This document shows, piece after piece, positions 1 through 4,280 of a stretch of DNA of 12,525 bases; within the stretch, counting starts at the first letter, position 1; every line of letters begins with the position of its first letter. The notes under the pieces are model-generated. The model saw nothing but the letters and a program-made list of their open reading frames with translations. It ran no database searches and was not told the origin of the DNA. The stretch comes from Roseburia sp. (GTDB taxonomy: Bacteria > Bacillota > Clostridia > Lachnospirales > Lachnospiraceae). Position numbers and translations under genes: made by a program. Location of the stretch: assembly GCA_017621905.1 (NCBI GenBank), contig JAGASC010000010.1:1-12525 (forward strand), written 5' to 3'.

Positions 1-51
1 CCAGTCCTCGCGGAAGACACCGTGGGTGTCCGAAATAAGTCCGATTTTCAA
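1..51 (-). CDS. Metallophosphoesterase, YfcE/MJ0936-like (partial, N-terminus only)
   Basis: Only the first 17 codons, running leftward off the window, are present. They read (M)KIGLISDTHGVFREDW. The SDTHG block (Asp8, His10) is the first metal-binding motif of calcineurin-like phosphoesterases, and its position at the extreme N-terminus fits the small YfcE/MJ0936 group, which hydrolyses phosphodiesters with two divalent metals. The start is TTG at 51-49, supported by an AAGGAGG ribosome binding site seven bases upstream; no ATG or GTG lies in a suitable place. The gene is divergent from the phosphonate operon. Whether it acts on phosphonate-related or other substrates cannot be judged from 17 residues. 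Confidence 0.8.
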   Translation of the reverse strand, partial: MKIGLISDTHGVFREDW

Positions 52-79
52 TTCAAGTCCTCCTTAGTAATAATATTAT

Positions 80-110
80 GTCAGTATAATTAAGACAATT
101 ATAAAACGAA
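80..110 (-). promoter_or_regulatory. Possible promoter of the metallophosphoesterase
   Basis: Read leftward, TTGTCT (about 101-96) and TATTAT (about 78-73) are separated by 17 bases. The predicted start site would then fall almost on the ribosome binding site, giving a very short leader. Other AT-rich boxes nearby (TATAAT, TATACT) are alternatives, so the exact promoter is uncertain. Confidence 0.35.
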
Positions 111-205
111 GCGGTCTATACGTCTATGGATATTTCCACAAAATGTCATACCGTTTTTCGGCAAAACACCAAATGTCGTGCTGAAAAAAAGATGCAAAAA
201 TAGCG

Positions 206-234
206 TTGACGCCAACTTGGTACCATGCTATACT
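206..234 (+). promoter_or_regulatory. Promoter of the phosphonate operon
   Basis: TTGACG at 206-211 and TATACT at 229-234 are separated by 17 bases, close to the sigma-A consensus. Transcription should start near 241 and give a leader of about 93 bases before phnW. The spacer contains a perfect 8-bp palindrome (218-225), listed separately. Confidence 0.8.
218..225. promoter_or_regulatory. Candidate operator TGGTACCA in the phn promoter spacer
   Basis: TGGTACCA is a perfect palindrome lying between the -35 and -10 boxes, where a bound repressor would block RNA polymerase. GntR-family regulators often use sites built from TGGT and ACCA half-sites, and a GntR/UTRA gene is the third gene of this operon. 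The half-sites are adjacent here, whereas known HutC-type sites usually have a few bases between them, so the assignment is inference. Confidence 0.45.
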
Positions 235-333
235 TCGCGTAACATAAAAATCTACCACCCGGGCAGAGAACTACAGCATGAAGACTTCAGGCAGCTATCA
301 AGAAATGATTGAAAAGGAAAGGAATTTAGAAAT

Positions 334-1467
334 ATGGATACCATTAAAGTAAAAAGAAATATATTATTGAATCCCGGTCCGGCAACTACCACTGATACTG
401 TAAAGATGGCGCAGGTTGTACCTGATATCTGTCCACGCGAAAAAGAGTTTGGCGATATTATGCGCAATATGCGAAAGGAACTTGTCAAGATCGTTCACGG
501 TGATCCGGAAAAATACACTTCTGTACTGTTTACGGGGTCAGGAACCATGAACATTGATGTGTGCGTCAATTCACTTCTTCCGGAAGGAAAAAAGATTTTG
601 TTTGTTGATAACGGTGCTTACACTTCCAGAGGTGTAGAAGTGGCACAGTACTACCATCTTCCTTATATTGACCTGAAGTTTTCTTTTGATGAGCGGCCGG
701 ATCTTGCACTGGTAGAAAAAACAATTCAGGAAAATCCTGACATTGATATTGTATATACCACCCACAATGAAACCGGTACAGGAATTCTCAATCCCATTCG
801 CGAAATCGGGGAGATCGCACATCGCTATGGCAAACAGATGGTGGTGGATACCACTTCAACCTATGCAATGATTCCGATTGATATGGACAGAGATAATCTG
901 GATTTTGTGATGGCTTCTGCCCAAAAGGGGCTGATGGCCTTTACCGGGCTTTCTTTTGTGGTAGGCAATCGATCACTGATTGAAAAGTCTGCATCTTATC
1001 CTACGCGCAGCTATTACTGCAATCTATTTTTGCAGTATGATTTTTTTGAAAAGACAGGTGAAATGCACTTTACACCTCCGGTACAGACTGTATATGCTAC
1101 CCAAAAAGCAATTGAAGAGTACTGGGCGGATGGGGAAGAAAAGCGATATGCCCGCCATTTAGAGGTATGGAATGCTATTCATGAAGGAATAGACCGATTG
1201 GGCTTTCGGGATATTATTAAAAAAGAATGGCAGAGCGGTATGGTAGTGTCAATCAAATATCCAAATGATCCAAACTGGAATTTTGAAAAGATTCACGATT
1301 ACTGTTATGAGAGAGGTTTTACTATTTATCCCGGAAAGGTTGCAAGTACGGATACGTTTCGTCTATGTACGCTTGGTCAGATTTATAAGAAAGATATTGA
1401 GGACTTCTTTGTGGTATTTGAGGAAGCGTGCCGCACTACCGGCGTACAGCTTCCGGCCAGATATTAA
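334..1467 (+). CDS. phnW: 2-aminoethylphosphonate:pyruvate aminotransferase
   Basis: This PLP enzyme moves the amino group of 2-aminoethylphosphonate (AEP) to pyruvate, giving phosphonoacetaldehyde and L-alanine, the first step of the phosphonatase pathway in the cytoplasm. At 377 residues it has the usual length for this fold-type I family. The N-terminal LLNPGPATTT block (11-20) and the DICPREKEF block (31-39) are typical of the PhnW group. VVDTTST (170-176) supplies Asp172 facing the PLP ring nitrogen, and ASAQKG (194-199) supplies the Schiff-base Lys198. Arg343 in TFRLCTLG matches the carboxylate-binding arginine of the Salmonella enzyme. ATG at 334 follows AAAGGAAAGG at 314-322. phnX lies 95 bases downstream, directly after it in the pathway, which supports AEP as the substrate. 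No N-terminal cytidylyltransferase domain, found fused to some homologues, is present. Confidence 0.95.
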   Translation: MDTIKVKRNILLNPGPATTTDTVKMAQVVPDICPREKEFGDIMRNMRKELVKIVHGDPEKYTSVLFTGSGTMNIDVCVNSLLPEGKKILFVDNGAYTSRGVEVAQYYHLPYIDLKFSFDERPDLALVEKTIQENPDIDIVYTTHNETGTGILNPIREIGEIAHRYGKQMVVDTTSTYAMIPIDMDRDNLDFVMASAQKGLMAFTGLSFVVGNRSLIEKSASYPTRSYYCNLFLQYDFFEKTGEMHFTPPVQTVYATQKAIEEYWADGEEKRYARHLEVWNAIHEGIDRLGFRDIIKKEWQSGMVVSIKYPNDPNWNFEKIHDYCYERGFTIYPGKVASTDTFRLCTLGQIYKKDIEDFFVVFEEACRTTGVQLPARY

Positions 1468-1495
1468 TTTTTAAAATAGGAAATGTTAAATTTAC

Positions 1496-1531
1496 AACAG
1501 CGTGGTTGTTTTGGCAGCCATGCTGTTTTTT
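1496..1531 (+). terminator. Terminator-like hairpin between phnW and phnX
   Basis: The arms AACAGCGTGG (1496-1505) and CCATGCTGTT (1518-1527) form a 10-bp stem with one G-U pair and a 12-base loop. A run of six T residues (1526-1531) starts within the end of the stem and runs past it. This is the form of an intrinsic terminator. Because phnX has no obvious promoter of its own, it probably reduces rather than blocks read-through, lowering expression of the later genes relative to phnW. Confidence 0.6.
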
Positions 1532-1562
1532 AAATTATATTGTAAAAGGAAGGTGTACCGTT

Positions 1563-2378
1563 ATGAAGAATGAAATTGAAGCAGTAATTTTTGATTGGGC
1601 AGGGACAACCGTGGACTATGGTTGTTTTGCCCCGCTGGAGGTTTTCCTTGAAATCTTTAGAAAATCTGGCGTTGAAATTTCAATTGAGGAAGCAAGAAAA
1701 CCCATGGGTGTGCTCAAGATTGAGCATATCAGAATCTTGTTGCATGAGCCGCGCATCAGGACCCAGTGGATTAAGGTTAAGGGAAAAGAGCCGGATGACA
1801 AGGATGTAGAGGAACTGTATGCGCAGTATTTGCCTTCTTTACTTGGCATTCTTGACCGCTATGCGGAACCCAACCCTTATGTGGTGGATGCGGTAAAAGA
1901 ACTTCGGAGTATGGGGCTTAAAATCGGTTCTACTACAGGTTATACAGAAGAGATGATGAAGATTGTAACAGCAGGTGCAAAAAAGTACGGATATGAACCG
2001 GATTGTTTTTTTACACCGGACGGACTTCCCGCAGGCAGGCCGCTTCCATGGATGATGTATCAGAATGCCATGAAGCTTGGGGTGTATCCAATGTCTCATA
2101 TTGTGAAAGTGGGAGATACGCTCAGTGACATTAACGAGGGATTGAATGCCTCTGCCTGGAGCGTAGGTGTAATAGAGGGAAGTAATGAACTTGGCCTTCA
2201 TCTGGAAGAAAAGCTGGCAATGCCTGCAGAGGAGCTGGAAACCAGATGCAGAGAGGTAGAACAGCGTTATTATAATGCGGGTGCTCATTTTGTGATTCGC
2301 ACCATGAAGGACCTTCCGAATCTTGTCAGAAAAATAAATACACTGCTTGCTGAGGGAAAAATGCCATCTGATATGTAA
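1563..2378 (+). CDS. phnX: Phosphonoacetaldehyde hydrolase (phosphonatase)
   Basis: This HAD-superfamily enzyme breaks the C-P bond of phosphonoacetaldehyde, giving acetaldehyde and phosphate. The 271 residues match the family length. The nucleophile loop FDWAGTT (10-16) contains Asp11, followed by the phosphonatase-type Ala13 where most HAD enzymes have an acid. The cap-domain block MGVLKIEH (48-55) carries Lys52, matching the Schiff-base Lys53 of the Bacillus cereus enzyme. GSTTGYT (122-128) is HAD motif II, and GDTLSDINEG (184-193) gives the Mg-binding acids Asp185 and Asp189. The reading frame is open from 1428, but the start is ATG at 1563: it is preceded by AGGAAGGTG, and an earlier start would overlap phnW and add 45 residues unlike the family. 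It is co-transcribed with phnW. Confidence 0.96.
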   Translation: MKNEIEAVIFDWAGTTVDYGCFAPLEVFLEIFRKSGVEISIEEARKPMGVLKIEHIRILLHEPRIRTQWIKVKGKEPDDKDVEELYAQYLPSLLGILDRYAEPNPYVVDAVKELRSMGLKIGSTTGYTEEMMKIVTAGAKKYGYEPDCFFTPDGLPAGRPLPWMMYQNAMKLGVYPMSHIVKVGDTLSDINEGLNASAWSVGVIEGSNELGLHLEEKLAMPAEELETRCREVEQRYYNAGAHFVIRTMKDLPNLVRKINTLLAEGKMPSDM

Positions 2379-2414
2379 TTTAATTTGTTTGAAAAGGATA
2401 GGAGATGACAGCCT

Positions 2415-3146
2415 GTGGGAAATGAGAAAAATGCTTTGTTTATAGCAAATCAGATATTAAAGTATATCAAACAAAAAAATGTGGGTGAAAATACCAGACT
2501 CCCGTCGGAAAATACTCTTGCAGAACTGTACGGTGTGAACCGCAACGTGGTTCGGGCGGCGTATTCTCACCTGCGTTCCCAGGGCTATGTACATTCTGTA
2601 AAGGGCAAAGGGTACTATCCTGTTAAGAGAACAAGGCCGTTAATTTATCAGCATCGTGCAGATATTGGCTTTTCGGAGATCTTCCGTAAAAATAGTTCGG
2701 AGTACGAGAATATTCTTATAAATTGGAAATTGTCCGAAATAAAAGAAAGCGAATGTCAGTTGTCAGGTCTTCCCGTGGGAGAAAAAATATATCGTTTGAA
2801 GACACTGCGCAGCATGAAGGGAAAAGTTTTTGCACTCTGTTATTCTACCATTCCGCAAAAACATGTTCCGGGGCTGGAGCTGCATTTTGAAAATTATCAG
2901 TCTATCAATAAAATTTTTATGGATGACTATGGATTTTCCCATCCTGTTTGTGACTCTATTTCTATAAAGGCACAGGCCCCTGCGGCAGACGATATGAAAC
3001 ACTTGGGAATTCCGGAAAACATACCGATACTTAGTATAGCTTGCTGTTTTTCTACGCCGGAAACAGGGGTAATTGAATATTTTGTGATTCATGCAAGAAG
3101 TGATATGTTTACTTTTCATATGGATTTTAAACAGGAGGAGCACTGA
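2415..3146 (+). CDS. GntR-family regulator with UTRA domain (likely phosphonate-responsive)
   Basis: The 243-residue protein has an N-terminal winged helix-turn-helix. RLPSENTLAELYGVNRNVVR (28-47) is the GntR recognition motif and the wing follows to about residue 70 (VKGKGYYPV). A UTRA ligand-binding domain covers about 78-238 and ends with the typical ARSDMFTFHMDF block. Together they place it in the HutC/PhnF subfamily, which contains several phosphonate and phosphate regulators. The start is GTG at 2415, with TAGGAG ten bases upstream; the ATG at 2405 meets a stop after six codons. It lies 36 bases after phnX and its stop overlaps the next start. Its probable target is the palindrome in the phnW promoter, which would make the operon autoregulated. 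The inducer (AEP or phosphonoacetaldehyde) is inferred from context. Confidence 0.88.
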   Translation: MGNEKNALFIANQILKYIKQKNVGENTRLPSENTLAELYGVNRNVVRAAYSHLRSQGYVHSVKGKGYYPVKRTRPLIYQHRADIGFSEIFRKNSSEYENILINWKLSEIKESECQLSGLPVGEKIYRLKTLRSMKGKVFALCYSTIPQKHVPGLELHFENYQSINKIFMDDYGFSHPVCDSISIKAQAPAADDMKHLGIPENIPILSIACCFSTPETGVIEYFVIHARSDMFTFHMDFKQEEH

Positions 3147-3871
3147 TGGATATGAGAAATTTAGAAAATTTAACTTTGTATCAAAAAGAATGTGTAATGC
3201 TTGGTGCAATTTGTCAGGGAATGGAATCCTGGTGGTCCGTAAATGCGACCCGGGAAAGTAGGCTCATTTCCCGAAAAGCAGTTGCGATGATTATAGATTA
3301 TTGTGACGCATATCTGGAGGGCGATGAGAAAAGCACGGAAAAGATACACACAGCATTAGAGTTCGCGGAGCAGGCGATTCGCATGACACAGACGTCGGCA
3401 GTATATGCCATGAGCTGTAGACTGAGCGTATTATATAAGATTCCGCAGGAAAGAGCAGCTTTTGTCTGCCTGCCTTATGTATGGGAATATATGATAGAAA
3501 ATATAGGGGATAATACAGAACTCGCAAAAGTGTTTGAACATATTGCATGTGCTTTAAATTGTGAGAATGCACAAGAAGGCAAGGAATACCTTAAGGCAAT
3601 CCATAGAGAACTTTTTGGTCAGGAAAAGGTTACCGTTAATCCGGCAGATATTCCGTTGCTTGTAAAATCGGTAAATGCAGAACAGCTGAAGAACAATCCC
3701 GTAAAGTTAGACGAAAATACTCTGACTAAGCTGTATACAAATATTTTAGAGGAACTGCAATATTCTACCGGCAAAAAAAGTATCGGGCAAAAAATCATTT
3801 CCTTTTTAGGGAAATGCTTCGCCGGGTATGTTCCATCACCTGAAGCAGTAATTTATAGGGACAGAGTATAA
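3146..3871 (+). CDS. Iron-type alcohol dehydrogenase C-terminal half, metal ligands lost (putative pseudoenzyme)
   Basis: This 241-residue protein aligns with only the helical C-terminal domain of group III (iron-dependent) alcohol dehydrogenases; the N-terminal NAD-binding domain is absent. Compared with E. coli FucO (Asp196, His200, His263, His277), the equivalent residues here are Gly20, Gln24, Tyr87 and Gln101, at identical spacing (4, 63, 14). The family's catalytic-site histidine corresponds to Cys91. Family landmarks remain: SWWSVNATRESR (28-39), IPQERAAFVCLPYVWEYM (99-116), and the IPLL, NNP and KLYTNIL landmarks between 169 and 201. About 40 residues beyond 200 are extra and include a possible amphipathic helix (SIGQKIISFLGKCF). 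ATG at 3146 overlaps the regulator's stop as TGATG, with GGAGGAG upstream, so translation is coupled. Within the family it most resembles, from memory, phosphonoacetaldehyde reductases. Dehydrogenase activity is unlikely; a sensor, scaffold or regulatory role is inference. The frame is intact and shows no decay. Confidence 0.82.
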   Translation: MDMRNLENLTLYQKECVMLGAICQGMESWWSVNATRESRLISRKAVAMIIDYCDAYLEGDEKSTEKIHTALEFAEQAIRMTQTSAVYAMSCRLSVLYKIPQERAAFVCLPYVWEYMIENIGDNTELAKVFEHIACALNCENAQEGKEYLKAIHRELFGQEKVTVNPADIPLLVKSVNAEQLKNNPVKLDENTLTKLYTNILEELQYSTGKKSIGQKIISFLGKCFAGYVPSPEAVIYRDRV

Positions 3872-3897
3872 TAACAGGAAAATCCAGAATATAGGAA

Positions 3898-3909
3898 AAT
3901 AGTACTATT
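3898..3909. promoter_or_regulatory. Perfect 12-bp palindrome overlapping the riboswitch promoter
   Basis: AATAGTACTATT is self-complementary and its last two bases are the first two bases of the TTGAAA -35 box. This position suits a repressor or activator site, but no matching regulator can be named. Confidence 0.35.
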
Positions 3910-3936
3910 GAAAAAAAAGAGAACTCGTTGTAATAT
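3908..3936 (+). promoter_or_regulatory. Promoter P1 for the ZTP riboswitch and pflB leader
   Basis: TTGAAA (3908-3913) and TAATAT (3931-3936) are separated by 17 bases. Transcription would start at about 3943, right at the 5' strand of riboswitch stem P1, which is the expected arrangement for an aptamer at the start of a leader. Confidence 0.6.
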
Positions 3937-3942
3937 CAAAGT

Positions 3943-4012
3943 GTTATATGACTGACGGAATCAGTGGAATAACCACGTGGAGTATAACGAATCAAATGCC
4001 GACCGTCTGGGC
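3943..4012 (+). ncRNA. ZTP/ZMP riboswitch aptamer (pfl motif)
   Basis: The stretch has the ordered conserved elements of the pfl RNA motif. GTTATA (3943-3948) pairs with TATAAC (3983-3988) as stem P1. Then come GACTGAC and the small hairpin GTGG-AATAA-CCAC (3964-3976), followed by GTGGAGTATAACGA and the hallmark 3' block GCCGACCGTCTGGGC (3998-4012). This class binds the purine intermediates ZMP and ZTP, which accumulate when 10-formyl-tetrahydrofolate is short, and turns on one-carbon genes. The motif was named after pfl genes, and pyruvate formate-lyase is the next gene here. The recognition comes from remembered consensus and was not searched. Confidence 0.9.
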
Positions 4013-4040
4013 GAGAGCACCCGGATTGTCGGTTTATTTT
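3999..4040 (+). terminator. Intrinsic terminator, expression platform of the ZTP riboswitch
   Basis: CCGAC (3999-4003) pairs with GTCGG (4028-4032). The stem continues inward to GGG/CCC with one mismatch and two G-U pairs, and is followed by TTTATTTT. The 5' arm is part of the conserved aptamer block (P3), so ligand binding should compete with terminator formation, giving a ZTP-on switch. No other terminator is visible after the phosphonate operon, so this one may also end its transcripts. Confidence 0.8.
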
Positions 4041-4115
4041 ATGCAATCAAATGCCGCCGGATCAGGCGGAGAGAACCCTTGGAAAAATAAACGTAAAACC
4101 GACATGGCGGGGATG
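4041..4115 (+). other. Hairpin region between riboswitch terminator and second promoter, with repeated aptamer sequence
   Basis: AATCAAATGCCG at 4045-4056 repeats exactly the 12 bases at 3990-4001 in the aptamer, 55 bases earlier, and the similarity continues loosely (GGCGnAG..ACCC). CCGCC (4054-4058) can pair with GGCGG at 4065-4069 or with GGCGG at 4106-4110, so two exclusive folds are possible. No U-tract follows. It does not match a riboswitch class I recognise; it may be a decayed duplicate or a further regulatory element. Confidence 0.4.
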
Positions 4116-4126
4116 TAAAATCAATG

Positions 4127-4155
4127 TTGACAGCGTGTATACAATATGCTATAGT
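4127..4155 (+). promoter_or_regulatory. pflB: Promoter P2 of pflB
   Basis: TTGACA (4127-4132, perfect -35) and TATAGT (4150-4155) are separated by 17 bases. Start would be near 4162. This promoter lies downstream of the riboswitch, so transcripts from it escape ZTP control. Confidence 0.82.
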
Positions 4156-4161
4156 CAAAAC

Positions 4162-4179
4162 AGTTAGTAACAACTAACT
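4162..4179. promoter_or_regulatory. Candidate operator at the P2 start site
   Basis: AGTTAGT (4162-4168) and ACTAACT (4173-4179) are perfect 7-bp inverted arms separated by four bases, starting at the predicted transcription start. The size resembles MarR-type sites. It could also form a small 5' RNA hairpin. The controlling protein is unknown. Confidence 0.45.
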
Positions 4180-4263
4180 TGTGAAAAGTGATTTTACAGA
4201 GGTCACGCGGATTTGCAGCAAATGCGATACCGCTTTTACTGAAAACCAGAATAGGAAGAGAAC

Positions 4264-4270
4264 AAGGAGG
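4264..4270 (+). promoter_or_regulatory. pflB: Ribosome binding site deciding the pflB start
   Basis: AAGGAGG ends ten bases before ATG 4281. The upstream in-frame ATG at 4188 has no such site, and the 31 residues it would add do not resemble any PFL N-terminus. Confidence 0.9.
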
Positions 4271-4280
4271 ACCAGAAACG

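Noticed and set aside
1428..1562. 45-residue N-terminal extension of PhnX
   Set aside because: It overlaps the end of phnW and spans the intergenic hairpin. ATG 1563 has a good ribosome binding site and gives the family length with the nucleophile at residue 11.
1839..2288. 149-codon minus-strand frame within phnX
   Set aside because: Antisense shadow of a well-supported gene with no initiation signal or recognisable motif.
3146..3871. Calling the gene a functional alcohol dehydrogenase or phosphonoacetaldehyde reductase
   Set aside because: The NAD-binding half and all four metal-ligand residues are missing.
4041..4115. A TPP, glycine or THF riboswitch after the ZTP aptamer
   Set aside because: Short matches such as GGAGAGA and ACCC are present, but the conserved cores of those classes are not.
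4188..4280. 31-residue N-terminal extension of PflB
   Set aside because: No ribosome binding site at 4188, AAGGAGG lies before 4281, and the extension is unlike PFL.
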